Shown: positions 1 through 11,045 of the stretch, in pieces | Numbering within the stretch: position 1 is the stretch's first letter | Layout of the letters: every line of letters starts with the position of its first letter | NCBI RefSeq assembly: GCF_035046505.1 | Contig: NC_089821.1 | Coordinates: 2,824,001-2,888,000, forward strand | DNA length: 64,000 nt | Direction: 5' to 3' | From: Tiliqua scincoides | Taxonomy: Eukaryota > Chordata > Lepidosauria > Squamata > Scincidae | Notes under the pieces: generated by a model | What the model was told of the DNA's origin: nothing | Database searches by the model: none | Seen by the model: only the letters and a program-made list of their open reading frames with translations | Program-made: the position numbers and the translations under genes

Positions 1-96
1 CCGCGGCTCCCCATTACATCACCTCACCTCAGCTACCCCCAAAATGGGGATGAAGATTTAAACACTAGAAAAAAAAAACAGCTGCCAGCACTCTGA

Positions 97-186
97 GGCT
101 GCAATCCTAACCACACTTACCTGAGAGTAAGCCCCACTGAACAAAATAGGACTTACTTCTGAGCAGACCTGGTTAGGACTGTGCCC
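97..186. mobile_element. Short CAATCC-type MITE (90 bp) with TGA duplication
   Basis: The ends are inverted repeats: GGCTGCAATCCTAACC at the left and GGTTAGGACTGTGCCC at the right. TGA stands directly outside both ends (94-96 and 187-189), which fits a 3-bp target duplication. The interior has GAGTAAGCCCC and GGACTTACTTCTGAG, themselves nearly complementary, so the whole unit can fold back. Related copies lie at 28410 and 46322. It has no coding capacity. Three-base duplications suggest PIF/Harbinger-type mobilisation, which is inference. Confidence 0.75.
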
Positions 187-189
187 TGA

Positions 190-1125
190 GTTTGTTAGCA
201 GCACACCTGGAGGGGTTTGGAAAGGGAGGGGGGAAGTGATGAATTTGCTTGGGGAGGGGAAGACTTTGTTTTGGGAACAACTCTGGGAACAGCTAAGAGA
301 TGAGGACCGGCTGCTCTTACATCTCCTCAAGAAGCTGGCTCCTGTGGAATGTCTTCATTAACCACTTTCTCATAGCTGTATCTGGCTAGCAGGATTCCAG
401 GCAGTTATCATGGCTTCAGGCAGAGGCCTATACCTTGTTTTTACCCGGTTTTGCTTCTTCTGTGACGTGTCCCCCTCCACGCTTACCTGGCTGCAGCAGC
501 TGGTGGAGGAAGCCTGCGAAGAGAGAGGAACTGAGCAGACCAACATGGGGAGCAGTCTGCTCAGTTGGCATCCGTGTGTGCAAGCCCATTCCCAGTGCCT
601 GAGTGAGGTGTTTGTTTATGTGCAAGATGCTCCCCACCACCTAAGTCGTCCCGCCCCCCCATGAGAGGACAGGGTGACATAACCCTGCGCTACGCACCCT
701 GTTATCTGAGGGACTGTGGGCTGTCCTTTTATAGGGTGGCGGGTGCATCTGGATTGGATCTGAGTTGGGCCATAACCTGAGCTCATCGGGTTGAGGCTGT
801 GGCTGAGCCAGGCTGTGAATGCTGTGTGTTTCCTCCCCTGTCAGCCATGGGACCCAATGGTTCTCCGCGACTCTGTGCCACCTCTGTTGGTGGTGTAACA
901 ACCATGGGCATCGGGGGGGGGTGCGTCTGCCCAGGTATGGGGTTAGGATATGGCTCCATTGCGCTGCTCTGCGTCACGCCCCCGGAACACCCTTGGCGCA
1001 TCCCTTGCACTGGCCCTGCCGTGCCAGCACAGCACCTCTCCTGGGTTGAGCTGGCCCAGGGTCTGAGGGGGTTTGAGCTGGCACCCACAGTACCAGCCAG
1101 TCTTGGTGGTGCTCCATCGGCGTGT
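190..1125. other. No gene recognised
   Basis: Open frames here are short and overlap on both strands without any family resemblance. The part after 780 is GC-rich and resembles the interior of the long CAATCC-type MITEs. A MITE right end (GGTTAGGATTGCGC) is at about 1171-1184, so part of this stretch is probably a decayed MITE whose left end I could not place. Confidence 0.4.
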
Positions 1126-1189
1126 CTGCAGTTGCACTGGTGCTTCTGTATTTGTGTCGGTGCAACTGCAGGTTAGGATTGCGCTCTGA

Positions 1190-1367
1190 GGGCCCAATCC
1201 TATCCAGTTTTCCAGTGCTGGTGCAGTTGTGCCAGTGTGTGTGTGCTGCGTCCTGTGGTGGAGGGCTAGTCACTGGGGTCTTCTTAAGGTATGGGAACAT
1301 TTGTTCCCTTACCACAAGGCTACATTGTGGCTACACCAGAGCTGGAAAGTTGGGTAGGATTGGGCCC
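1190..1367. mobile_element. CAATCC-type MITE, medium class (178 bp)
   Basis: The element begins GGGCCCAATCCTATCCAG and ends TTGGGTAGGATTGGGCCC. The inverted ends extend through the CTTTCCAG/CTGGAAAG motif (TTTTCCAG and CTGGAAAG here). Flanking triplets are TGA and TAA, a one-mismatch 3-bp duplication. Same class as 8502-8648 and 63095-63266. No open frame. Confidence 0.7.
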
Positions 1368-1678
1368 TAAGGCATTTTGGCCCCAACCTCATTCCTGAAA
1401 ACAATCATCTCTAAGACATAGGTGTTTCAACAGAACATTTAGATGCTCATATTTCCCAGGCTGCAAGCGCTCTCATGACCGTCCATTTGTAACCAATATA
1501 ATGGCATTTTAAATGGAACAATTGTTCTTTGTTTGTGTAAAATGCCTTATAGTAACCCAAATTATATCAGTGCAGGTTAAATAGTAGCAGCCTTGTAATT
1601 CCTCTATAAATTTGTTCAATGGTATCAGAAACTGATCAATGTATTTTTTTTTTAATGTTCTGATAATGCAGTCAAAAG

Positions 1679-1906
1679 TAGTGATTTTCAACCAGTGTAC
1701 CATGGCACATTAGTGTACCATCAGTGGTTCGCAGGTGTCCCACAGGAGTTTTGGGGAGGGTCATTTATTAGTAGGGCCATTGGGGAATGTGAGCCCCCTA
1801 CAGTCAGTGTGGTGTGCCTTGTCAGTTGTCAAAAAAGGATGGCATGCTTTGATAATTTTAGTTCCTTGTCAGTGTGCAGTGAGATGAAAAAGGTTGAAAA
1901 TCACTG
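1679..1906 (+). mobile_element. hAT-type MITE, CAGTGATTTTCAACC ends (hAT-E)
   Basis: The left end reads TAGTGATTTTCAACC and the right end GGTTGAAAATCACTG, a near-perfect 15-bp inverted repeat. Flanking octamers GTCAAAAG and GCTTAAAG agree at 5 of 8 positions, so this copy is old. Two relatives with better duplications are at 44548-44784 and 48160-48387. The end sequence resembles Tip100/Zaphod-type non-autonomous hATs, a family comparison from memory. Confidence 0.7.
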
Positions 1907-2863
1907 GCTTAAAGTATGTAAACAGCCACACAGGGGTTTTTTTTTGTTTTTTTTAAATCAGCAACCTTGAAAGATCAAGAAATATTTCGGTCCAGGAAAT
2001 GCAAACAAGAGCCTTTTCCTAGATGCCTCTTAAAGGGCTGCTGCAGCAACAGCTGTTTGGTTGCACATGATTGCAGTACCATGGTTATTGCTTGCTTTTT
2101 CCAAGAGATTCAACAAATATTTGGATTCTTAAGTTACCTGATAGAAAATACTATATGGAAAGTGTTCCTTCCAAACGCATTTTGAAAATGATAAAAGGGA
2201 ATAAACATATGGAATATTTTCTAGCAATCTGGGGAAGCACTCAGGGCATAGATATAAGCATTTTAATTATCTCTCGCCTCCCATTACTAGCTGATTGACC
2301 GGAGGGACTGTGTCTTAAATTTTCATGGAAGAGATTATCGTCAATGTATCTAATTATGGTCAGAATGGCTTTTAAAATACAGAAGCCACGGGATGCAGAG
2401 GCTTTTTGGTCCTGACTTCATTTCTGAAAACACACAACAATAAGAGACAGACATTTGATCAGAACATTCAGAACTTCCAAAGCTTCAATGGATAATTCTC
2501 ATTATCCATTTTTAACTGATAGAAATATATAAGAAGAATCTTTTCTTGCAGCCTATAGCTAGAATCTGGCAGAAGGTGTGCCCTGGAAGAAGGTCATATA
2601 TATGCAGGATTGCCAAGCTGCCAGGTTTCTGAATTTTATTAGGATTCTAGGCATGGCACCCATTGCTGTTTTGCACCATTAGCTGCCCAAATCCCCAACT
2701 TCCTTTTGCTGCTGTTCTTGTTAATGTCGTTCTTTTCTTTCAGGTCAAGTCTGTAGCCCTCTTCTGCCCAATGATGGAGAGTGAAATCAGCTGTCTCCTG
2801 CATTCCATTGTTGCAGCAGATGTAGGGAGTCACAGCTATAATGTAGCTGTGCAAGGGAAGCCA
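1907..2863. other. No gene recognised
   Basis: AT-rich sequence without a repeat I know. A pyrimidine tract ending in TTTCTTTCAG precedes a short open stretch at 2744-2869 that could imitate an exon, but it has no recognisable protein similarity and no donor. Confidence 0.35.
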
Positions 2864-2872
2864 CAATAGCCA

Positions 2873-3343
2873 CCATTGGCAACCTTCAGTCCCGAAAGAC
2901 TATGGTATCATGCTCTGAAAGGTGGTTCTGGAACAGCGTCTAGTGTGGCTGAAAAGGCCAATTTGGGAGTGACAATCCCTTCCACACCGGGAGCAAGTGC
3001 AGTCTGTCCCTGGTCTGTCTCCCTGGCTATGGGCCTTTCTTCTTTGCCTCTTTGCCTCAGACTGTTGGCCAAGTGTCTCTTCAAACTGGGAAAGGCCATG
3101 CTGCACAGCCTGCCTCCAAGCGGGCTGCTCAGAGGCCAGGGTTTCCCACCTGTTGAGGTCCACTCCTAAGGCCTTCAGATCCCTCTTGCAGATGTCCTTG
3201 TATCGCAGCTGTGGTCTACCTGTAGGGCACTTTCCTTGCATGAGTTCTCCATAGAGGAGATCCTTTGGGATCCGGCCATCATCCATTCTCACAACATGAC
3301 CGAGCCAACGCAGGCGCCTCTGTTTCAGCAGTAGCTTTTGCTG
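2873..3343 (-). mobile_element. LINE-A, 5'-truncated copy (3' end of the reverse transcriptase ORF)
   Basis: On the minus strand it encodes the C-terminal part of a non-LTR reverse transcriptase protein: KQRRLRWLGHVVRM, then GRPQLRYKDICKRDL, then the zinc-finger-like CSRCGRDCHSQIGLFSHTRRC. The last 30 bases match the common 3' tail ending GGTTGCCAA. CAATAGCCA occurs on both sides (2864-2872 and 3344-3352), a perfect 9-bp target duplication. The frame is open through the recognisable part, so the copy is young. The clade is probably RTE-like: the segment PAWRQAVQHGLS aligns with the AWRAAVHGVAKS end of BovB. Confidence 0.88.
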
Positions 3344-3463
3344 CAATAGCCATAGAGATAGAAAGTCATGGATGGAACTTCCTGGTACTTTTAAGATTGC
3401 ACAGGCCAGTACACTTAGTGAGGTCTTAAAAGTTAGACTTATTCTTGGGTGTATTTGGGGTGC

Positions 3464-3665
3464 TGATTCCAAAAAAGGCATCAGTTTTGCCCCATCGTAT
3501 CTAGTTTTGGAGATATGGCATAGCCTTGTTAGTGAATCATTTATACAGCTTCCTTGTGAGGAAACGTACACCATGGTTTCCTCACAAGGAAGCTGCTCAC
3601 AATGAGGCTATACCATATCTCCAAGACATAAAATGGCAAAATTGATGCCATTTTTGGAATCAACG
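3464..3665. repeat. Imperfect long palindrome, 10-bp loop
   Basis: Arms of roughly 95 bp are inverted copies around a loop at about 3568-3577. The inner arms (CAGCTTCCTTGTGAGGAAAC and its complement) are perfect; the outer arms (GATTCCAAAAA, GGAGATATGG, ATAGCCT) are diverged with small gaps. It is seen once in this window. It could be a MITE-like fold-back element or a local inverted duplication; I saw no target duplication. Confidence 0.7.
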
Positions 3666-3669
3666 TCCC

Positions 3670-4316
3670 AAGTTCATATAAAACCACCATAAATTTTAAA
3701 AAGGGTTTTTCTGACCCTCAGTTTTGTAGGCCTGTGTTTTTTCCTCCTTTGGGTGGAAGTGGAAAAGACCCACAGAAAACTAGGGAGAAATCCAAAATGT
3801 TCACATAACCACGATGGGGTAACAGTGCACTCCCCCACCAAAGAGAAGTTAGCAGCAATGGCAGAGGCTAATACCTTTTCCAAGTCATCTTAATTGGTGT
3901 GGACAAAGTTGTTTTTGCAGTTTTTAAGCTTAAAAAAATTTTTTTTTATTAACATTAAAAAATTTCTCTGCCAGTGCCTTTACAGTCCATAATTTCCATT
4001 TTGCAGGAAGGGGAGGCTTGTAGCTAGAGGCAGTGGCTGGTGTCAACCATGCAATATTGTTCCTATTTCAAGTTGGAGTTAGGGCCTGAAACTGGTGTGG
4101 ATTGCCAGCCAAAAATCCTCCATACAGAAGAAGCCTCAGGCTGCGTGAAACATCTTGTTCAGTTGCCCTCTCAGACAACCTCCCTGCCCAGATCTTGGAG
4201 TTTAATTGCATGGAGAAGAGTTGACGTGGTCATGCAGTCTTGTGCTTTGAAATACAGTGCTTAAAACTAAAAAAATGTAACACGAGATTAATTAATACCC
4301 TTTTTATATAGCACCC
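3670..4316. other. No gene recognised
   Basis: Contains an A/T-rich tract near 3930-3965. Short open frames on both strands have no family resemblance. Confidence 0.35.
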
Positions 4317-4319
4317 AAA

Positions 4320-4966
4320 GTCTACAGAGCTTGCGTCCTGAGTACATTTCTGTACTGCAGCGAGTCATGGACTCTTCGCTCACAACAGGAGAGGAAACTG
4401 AGCGCTTTCCACATGCGCTGCCTCCGACGCATCCTCGGCATCACCTGGCAGGACAAAGTTCCAAACAACACAGTCCTGGAACGTGCTGGAATCCCTAGCA
4501 TGTACGCACTGCTGAAACAGAGACGCCTGCGTTGGCTCGGTCATGTCGTGAGAATGGGTGATGGCCGGATCCCAAAGGATTTCCTCTATGGAGAACTCGT
4601 GCAAGGAAAGCGCCCTACAGGTAGACCACAGCTGCGATACAAGGACATCTGCAAGAGGGATCTGAAGGCCTTAGGAGTGGACCTCAACAGGTGGGAAACC
4701 CTGACCTCTGAGCGGCCCGCTTGGAGGCAGGCTGTGCAGCATGGCCTTTCCCAGTTTGAAGAGACACTTGGCCAACAGTCTGAGGCAAAGAGGCAAAGAA
4801 GGAAGGCCCATAGCCAGGGAGACAGACCAGGGACAGACTGCACTTGCTCCCAGTGTGGAAGGGATTGTCACTCCTGAATTGGCCTTTTCAGCCACACTAG
4901 ACGCTGTTTCAGAACCACCTTTCAGAGTGCGATACCATAGTCTTTCGAGACTGAAGGTTGCCAACA
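4320..4966 (+). mobile_element. LINE-A, 5'-truncated copy (about 650 bp)
   Basis: Begins in the coding segment for VYRACVL and continues through ERKLSAFHMRCLRRILG, ITWQDKVPNNTVLERAGIP, the WLGHVVRM block and the zinc-finger-like end. The open frame from 4413 runs 154 codons to a stop within the finger (CHS followed by TGA, where other copies have a sense codon). It ends in the shared tail GAGACTGAAGGTTGCCAAC. CAAAGTC sits at both edges, a possible 7-bp duplication. No promoter is expected in a 5'-truncated copy. Confidence 0.88.
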
Positions 4967-5740
4967 AAGTCGTCTGCCCAGATTTGGGGAGCTGCAATAT
5001 CATCATTCTGGGTATGTGACATCTGTTTCTTAGTAGGAGCGGTTCAATGGAACATGGGAATTGTTCGGTGAGAGAGGTTAGATTTTTCACGTTTTAACTG
5101 TATTCTTTGGGAGAAGCCTTGAGAATAAGTGGTACAAAACCAATATTGGTTTGTGGTGTTGATAGCATTAACGTTCTGTTGAAGAGATGTAAAAATTTAT
5201 CTGTGATTATCAGCAGAGCTGCCACCTCATTACAGATGAGGTGATTAATTAGAGTGTTCATTTCCAGGTTGATAATTTCATTGAACTTTAATGATGTGTG
5301 CTAGAGGCCTTTGAGCTGGCATCACAGGACACTCATCTGTCCAGTGGATGGATTGCGCTAGACCGTGACAGATGTGCATAGAGACCTCTGGAAGATCGTG
5401 CAAGTTGAGGAAATTTTTGACCCTCGTTATTTGATTTTGTCTGTAAACCGCTCTGTGAACAGTTCTCTTGAAGATTGGCATATAAACATTAATAATGTGA
5501 TATGCTTGAGGCCTCTGTGCATGCTTGACAAGGTCTAATACATGGGCCTTGTTCCACGCATGGGTTGTGAGGGGCTTCATGGACCCAAAACTTTCTGGAA
5601 TCTATTCTTAGTGTGACATATCCTGGAACCCATTTGTTTGGGATTCAGCCAAGGTGGAATCCCAAATCTGCTTGTTGACACTCAAGTGAGTTGAATTTCA
5701 GTGGCCAACTTTGAGGAAGCATCCGCCAAACTGCAGTTAC
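4967..5740. other. Unique sequence with a SINE/L2-type tail relic
   Basis: No gene recognised. Around 5436-5495 the motif TTTGTCTGTAAACCGCT followed by ATATAAACATTAATAAT resembles the 3' tail shared by L2-related SINEs of squamates. The rest is unassigned. Confidence 0.4.
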
Positions 5741-5747
5741 TACACGA

Positions 5748-6358
5748 ATAGGCCGCATCTCAAAAAAGACATAGTGGAAATGGAAAAGGTGCAAAAGAGA
5801 GCGACTAAGATGATTACAGGGCTGGGGCACCTTCCTTACGAGGAAAGGCTACGGTGTTTGGGCCTCTTCAGCCTAGAAAAGAGACACCTGAGGGGGACAT
5901 GATTGAGACATACAAAATTATGCAGGGGATGGACAGAGTGGATAGAGAGATGCTCTTTACACTCTCACAGAACACCAGAACCAGGGGACCTCCGCTAAAA
6001 TTGAGTGTTGGGAAGGTTAGGACACACAGAAGAAAATATTTCTTTACTCAGCGTGTGGTTGGTCTGTGGAACTCCTTGCCGCAGGATGTGGTGATGGCGT
6101 CTGGCCTGGATGCCTTTAAAAGGGGATTGGACAAGTTTCTGGAGGAAAAATCCATTACGGGTTATAAGCCATGACGTACATGTGCAACCTCCTGATTTTA
6201 GAAATGGGCTATGTCAGGTGCAAGGGAGGGCACCAGGATGCAGGTCTCTTGTTGTCTTGTATGCTCCCTGGGGCATTTGGTGGGCTGCTGTGAGATACAG
6301 GAAGCTGGACTAGATGGGCCTATGGCCTGATCCAGTGGGGCTGTTCTTATGTTCTTAG
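5748..6358 (+). mobile_element. CR1-clade LINE, 3' part
   Basis: Encodes the C-terminal CR1-type block [51 protein letters not shown] and ends FLEEKSITGYKP before its stop. A one-base shift falls near 5882 between the LEKR and GDMIETYK blocks, which sit in different frames. The 3' UTR has the diagnostic AGGAAGCTGGACTAGATGGG and closes with TTCTTATGTTCTTA. Comparable avian CR1 ends carry a different octamer (ATTCTATG). Confidence 0.88.
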
Positions 6359-6359
6359 G

Positions 6360-6745
6360 GCTGAATAAAGGTCCTCACACAGTCTTTATAATTACTAGAT
6401 TCTCATATTTGAAGGGACTATCTAAAAGACCATTGCGGATGACTCCTGACACGACCTTTGCCACTCCCCCAACTGTAGCCCTCCAAACCTCAGTGAAAAC
6501 TGTATAAGGAATAACAAATGTTTTATACTCCAAAGCAGAGAAAAACTGAATAAAGTTTACAACCCATCCTTGTGGTGCACCAGCGTGTCATTGCGGCAGC
6601 CTCTCTGCCAGCCTGCAGGGCACTCCCACCAGTGCAAAGGCCTGAAGGCCCTGCACTACTTGTGAGGCACCACAAAAGCCTCACTCTGTTAGGTTTCTGC
6701 AGGTGGAGCTAAAAAGGAGCCAGGGTTGAGGCAGAATGGGGGCAG
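6360..6745. other. No gene recognised
   Basis: Unassigned sequence between a CR1 end and a hAT MITE. Confidence 0.3.
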
Positions 6746-6747
6746 AT

Positions 6748-6948
6748 CAGTGGCATAGCTAGAAGGGGTGCAAAGCACTAAGTTTTGCAGGCACCTGAAT
6801 GCAATGTGCAAGCGGCCCCTCTGCTCCCCTTTGGAGCCATTCCAGGTGTACATCTCTGTTTTGCTCCCACCGCCCAGAATGGCTCCAAAGGGCATATTCA
6901 GGTGCCTGCAAAACTTATTGCTTTGCACCCCCTCTAGGTATGCCACTG
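6748..6948. mobile_element. hAT-type MITE, CAGTGGCATAGCTAG ends (hAT-A)
   Basis: The 5' end CAGTGGCATAGCTAG and the 3' end CTAGGTATGCCACTG are inverted repeats. The pairing continues inward (GTGCAAAGC with GCTTTGCAC, TTTTGCAGG with CCTGCAAAA), so most of the 201 bp can fold back. No clean octamer duplication is visible. It belongs with copies at 14702, 16210, 19460, 27158 and 33115. Confidence 0.8.
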
Positions 6949-7915
6949 GTTCAGTTTGTAGCTGCGTTGCTATACACTGTGTCGAAGCCCCTGTCCCAGG
7001 CATGAGACACCCATGGCAGACTCTACAAATCTTTGCCAGCACTGAGCAGGCACCCATCCTTTTATTTCAGGGAACATCTCTTTATTTTAAAGAGTCTAGA
7101 GTGCATCTCTCCTGGTCTGAGGATTTGTAAGATTTAACTTCAGCTCCCAAGGAGTTGGCAGCCTAACAAATACATTATGTGAAATGCTTCAGGATGAGGA
7201 TTTATGGAAGGTCTGGTAATGCTGCAAGTGTGAGGCCTCTAGAAAACCATGTGCAAAAAGGATTAAAATGTATTTGCCCTTGGATGTCATTTTTATTGAG
7301 CCCTGCTGAATGGGCAAGGAGAAGGCTCTTGTGCCAACTTTTGAGACAAAAGTTTTGGCAGCTTGTTAAACTGGAAATAGTAGGTGCTTACACTTGTAAT
7401 CACAGAATGAGCAAAGGCTCACGTACATGCATGCGGACATGCAAAAGTGGCTGAGGAAGTGGGTGACTGACAGTGGGAGCACTTTCTGCAGGGTCTGGTT
7501 GATGAAACAAAAGTTGGCTTCAGCGCGGCACACAAGCGGCGCTCGGGGTGCCTGATCCATCAGGCACTGTGCCAACATGCCCGGGAGTTGAAAAGGAGAG
7601 TTCATTGTTTCCGTTGAAACATGCTGTGCTCTCTTGTCCTGTGCGTGCTTCGGGAGGCGAATGCAAAAAGATCCCTTTCATGAGCACGATTCCTTCTCTC
7701 TGACAGAGTCCTTCTCCCCAAATGTTCAGCAGCAATGCCAGAGGCTTTCCTGACAACGTTAAGTCTGGTTGCACAATGATGTAGAACCAAATTAAAAATG
7801 CAAAATTGTGCATTTTTTAAAAGTCACTTTAAAAATCGGGCGAAACACAAGCACAAGTAAAGTGCATCCGTAACAATAGTCAGTTCTTAACAATCAGGTT
7901 TTCTTTAGGGCCAGG
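6949..7915. other. No gene recognised
   Basis: Mixed unique sequence. No coding family, RNA gene or repeat could be identified. Confidence 0.35.
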
Positions 7916-7917
7916 GT

Positions 7918-8361
7918 TGTTGGCTCAGTCATGTCATGAGACTGGATGATGGCCGGATCCCAAAGGATCTCCTCTATGGAGAACTCGTGCAGGGAAAGCG
8001 CCCTATAGGTAGACCACAGCTGCGATACAAGGACATCTGCAAGAGGGATCTGAAGGCCTTAGGAGTGGACCTCAACAGGTGGGAAACCCTGGCCTCTGAG
8101 TGGCCCGCTTGGAGGCAGGCTGTGCAGCATGGCCTTTCCCAGTTTGAAGAGACACTTGGCCAACAGACTGAGGCAAAGAGGCAAAGAAGGAAGGCCCATA
8201 GCCAGGGAGACAGACCAGGGACAGACTACACTTGCTCTCAGTGTGGAAGGGATTGCCACTCTCAAATTGGACTTTTCAGCCACACTAGACGCTGTTCCAG
8301 AACCACCATTCAGAGCGCGATACCAGAGTCTTTCAAGACTGAAGATTGCCAACAACATATA
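7918..8361 (+). mobile_element. LINE-A, short 5'-truncated copy
   Basis: Starts within the WLGHVVRM block and runs through GRPQLRYKDICKRDL, the basic linker EAKRQRRKAHSQG and the zinc-finger-like end. A 186-codon frame (7936-8496) stays open beyond the usual stop because this copy reads GAG instead of TAG after the AIP residues. It ends GAAGATTGCCAACAACATATAGGTG. The same variant tail is found in the copy at 61405-61881, so these two form a subfamily. Confidence 0.87.
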
Positions 8362-8501
8362 GGTGAAACACTGTCGTTTTCAGAGTGCCTTATGTTGCAG
8401 AAAGAAGTAGGAGGTGGTTCTCTGGCTCAAGAGAGTCTACAAAAGGGAGTTCCTAGCAAACAGCTCCAAGAAGAGACAGCATGTGGAGCTTCATAGAGAC
8501 A

Positions 8502-8648
8502 CAGCCCCATCCTAACCAACTTTCCAGCGCAGATGCAGTTCCCTTATCATGTGAAGGCCTCCATGACTGCCCCCACCAACACAAAATTCAGCGTGTACCC
8601 CTTTGGCACTGCTGCATCAGAGCTGGAAAGTTGGTTAGGATGGGGCTG
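8502..8648. mobile_element. CAATCC-type MITE, medium class (147 bp), ACA duplication
   Basis: The left end CAGCCCCATCCTAACCAAC and the right end GTTGGTTAGGATGGGGCTG are perfect inverted repeats that extend through CTTTCCAGC/GCTGGAAAG. ACA lies immediately outside both ends. It has no coding capacity. Confidence 0.8.
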
Positions 8649-8750
8649 ACAGTTACTCTTCTGCTCCTAAAAGTCTCTTCCTGAAGATCTTAGAAGGGTG
8701 TTGTCTTCTCCCTTAGCTGTCAAACTTTTTAGCTCCCTCTCTTGGGTTTC

Positions 8751-9155
8751 CCACAAACCAGAACCAGGGGGCATCCACTAAAATTGAATGTCAGGAGAGT
8801 TAGAGCAGACAAAACTAAATATTTATTTACCCAGCTTGTAATTAGTCTGTGGAACTCCTTGCCACAGGATGTGGTGATGGTATCTAGCTTAGATGCCTTT
8901 AAAAGGGGCTTGGACAGATTTCTGGAAGAAAAGTGCATCACATATTACAAGCCAAGATGGTTATGTGCAACCTCCTGGTTTTGGAAGTCTGTTACCTCAG
9001 AAGGCCTGCTAAAAGAGTGTGGCCACAGGATGCAGGTATCTTGCTGTCTTGTGTGCTCCCTGGGGCACCTGGTGGACCACTGTGAGATACAGGAAGCTGA
9101 GCTACATAAGCCCTTGGCCTGATCCAGCAGGGCTCGTCTTGGGTTCTTAGGTTCT
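8751..9155 (+). mobile_element. CR1-clade LINE, old 3' fragment
   Basis: Codes for NTRTRGHPLKLN-like, LWNSLPQDVVM and AFKRGLDRFLEEK blocks, then the 3' UTR with AGATACAGGAAGCTG. It ends in a degraded TTCTTAGGTTCTTA. Divergence from the copy at 39.2 kb is visibly higher than between the young copies. Confidence 0.82.
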
Positions 9156-10015
9156 TAACCTTTTGTGGAAAGATTTGGGTAGAAACTGAATCCTGTTTTA
9201 AGCTATTGGACTGTATAGTACCATCCATAAAATATATCATGTACCAAGAGTGGGAAGAGGAGAAGGTAGCGAAGTTGCGGCGAAGGAATTATGGAGAAGT
9301 GGTGAAAATGGGGACGGCTAAGTGTGACAGAGAGATGGAACTTGAAAAGCCCTTAAAAATGTGACATACAGTCAGATTTCTTGGTTTATCAGATTAATTA
9401 ATTCTAAATAGTTTTTGTTCCTTCCATGACTAAGGAAAGAACAAAGGAAAAAGCTAAAGGGGGAAATTCCCAGCTGGACCGAAAACTTTCCACTAAATGC
9501 ATCATGTTCTTGACACCTGCATACAAAAGCAACTTTGACTTTCGCTACGGATTTCACCCTTTGCTGGGTTTCTTCACAGTTTTGATTTATAGAATTTGGG
9601 TGGCTGCAGACAGACCTTTTTTTTGGTTATATAGTCCAGTGTTTCTTTGTCAAAGTAATTGGAGACTAGATAATGTCCGTTCCTGGCAGGTGGTCACAGC
9701 AATTTAGCTAATAAGAGCCAACTATGAGTACAGCTTCTAGCTGGTAAAGTTTTTGAGAGGCTGCTGTGTTTGCCAGAGTGGGGCTGCTCCAGCCAGAGTG
9801 AAGTGTTTAAAGTTCCTTTCAGTAAAAAGTGAGCTGTGATAGACTCGGGCCCCATTTCATGTCATTAATGCTTTCTATTAGCAGTCCAATCCTGTGCCAC
9901 TTAATTTGGACGGAAGTTCCACTGAATTCAGTGAGACTTGCGCTCAAGTCAGTGTGCATGATGGCAACCAGGCAACTTGAACTTAATCATATTTACTCAA
10001 AAGTAAGCCCCACAG
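9156..10015. other. No gene recognised
   Basis: Unassigned. A relic of the GAGTAAGCC motif near 9990-10012 suggests a decayed short MITE at the right edge. Confidence 0.35.
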
Positions 10016-10016
10016 A

Positions 10017-10604
10017 CAGCCCAATCCTGTCAGGCCCTTACAATGTCGTAATGCTAGTTGCGACATTCGCAAAGGCATCGCACAGAGCAGGCCACTAGTG
10101 GCCCTTTCAGATCTGCCATCTGAAATGTAAGCTGGTGGGGTTGGTGAAATGGGGCAGAGACCAGGGAGGGGAGGAGGCATCTTGGGGTGGAAGAGGGTGT
10201 GTCCTGGCACACAGCCTGTGCTGGGATGCTATCTCCTTCCTGGACTTGCACCAGCTACATTGCTGGCACAGGTCTGAGGAGACCCACAGGCACAGGTGGG
10301 GCAGGAAGTGGGAGTGACATGGGAGGGGGTGAAGATGGCAGTAGAGTCTGCCACCATAACCCCCTCCCAGCCCAGGAAACATGGGTGTCCTTGAGCCTGC
10401 GCCTGCTCAGTAGTGGGTGTAGATCCGAGGAGACCCATTGGGGTCGCCTGGCTGCTACACAGGATAAGGGAACACAAGTTCCCTTACCCCAAGGAGACCT
10501 GGTGCCGCTTCCCTGCCCCATTGGATGCAGCAGTTGCCCTGGGTGCTGGAAAGCAGTCACCCTGGGCGCTGCAGCTCTGGGCACTGGGAAGCAGGATTGG
10601 GCTG
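10017..10604. mobile_element. CAATCC-type MITE, long class (588 bp)
   Basis: Bounded by CAGCCCAATCCTG and its inverse CAGGATTGGGCTG. The interior is GC-rich and shares motifs with the other long copies (CTTGCACCAGC, TTGCTGGCAC, AAGGGAACA with TTCCCTTAC). The flanking triplets AGA and TGG do not match. The open frames inside run on both strands and look non-coding. Confidence 0.7.
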
Positions 10605-10632
10605 TGGGTCCATTGCGCAGAGATCCTTGGAG

Positions 10633-10974
10633 CAGTGGTTCTCACACATTTAGCACTGGGACCCACTTTTTATAAGGAGAACCTGTCAGGACCCACCGGA
10701 AGTGATGCCCTGACCAGAAGTGACATCATCAAGCAGGAAAATGTTTAACAATCCAAGGCTGCAATCCTACCCACACTTACCCAGGAGTAAGTCCCATTGA
10801 CTGTCATGGTTAAAAGAATATACATAGTAGCTTGTTGAAAGTACAGGTCTGTAACATTTCCCCAAATGCAGTCACATACCATGGGAGCATAACATATGGA
10901 AATGAATGGGGACCCACCTGAAATAGGTTTGCGACCCACCTAGTTGGTCCTCACCTACAGTTTGAGAAACACTG
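10633..10974. mobile_element. hAT-type MITE, CAGTGGTTCTC ends (hAT-C)
   Basis: Starts CAGTGGTTCTCACAC and ends GTTTGAGAAACACTG. The octamers CCTTGGAG (10625-10632) and CCTTGGAA (10975-10982) are a one-mismatch target duplication. An interior segment (GGCTGCAATCCTACCCACAC ... GAGTAAGTCCC) resembles half of a CAATCC-type MITE captured in the element. A second copy lies at 22540-22886. Confidence 0.83.
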
Positions 10975-10982
10975 CCTTGGAA

Positions 10983-10986
10983 GGAA

Positions 10987-11044
<58 letters not shown>
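10983..11044. repeat. GAAA microsatellite
   Basis: About fifteen GAAA units directly follow the right target duplication of the hAT-C element; the duplication itself (CCTTGGAA) runs into GGAAGGAAG and then the GAAA array. Confidence 0.95.

Positions 11045-11045
<1 letters not shown>

Noticed and set aside
2744-2869. Possible exon after TTTCTTTCAG, about 41 codons
   Set aside because: No donor or family resemblance, and the frame ends at a LINE-A target duplication. Chance is more likely.
10187-10675. 162-codon plus-strand frame as a gene
   Set aside because: It lies inside a GC-rich MITE with equally long frames on the other strand.
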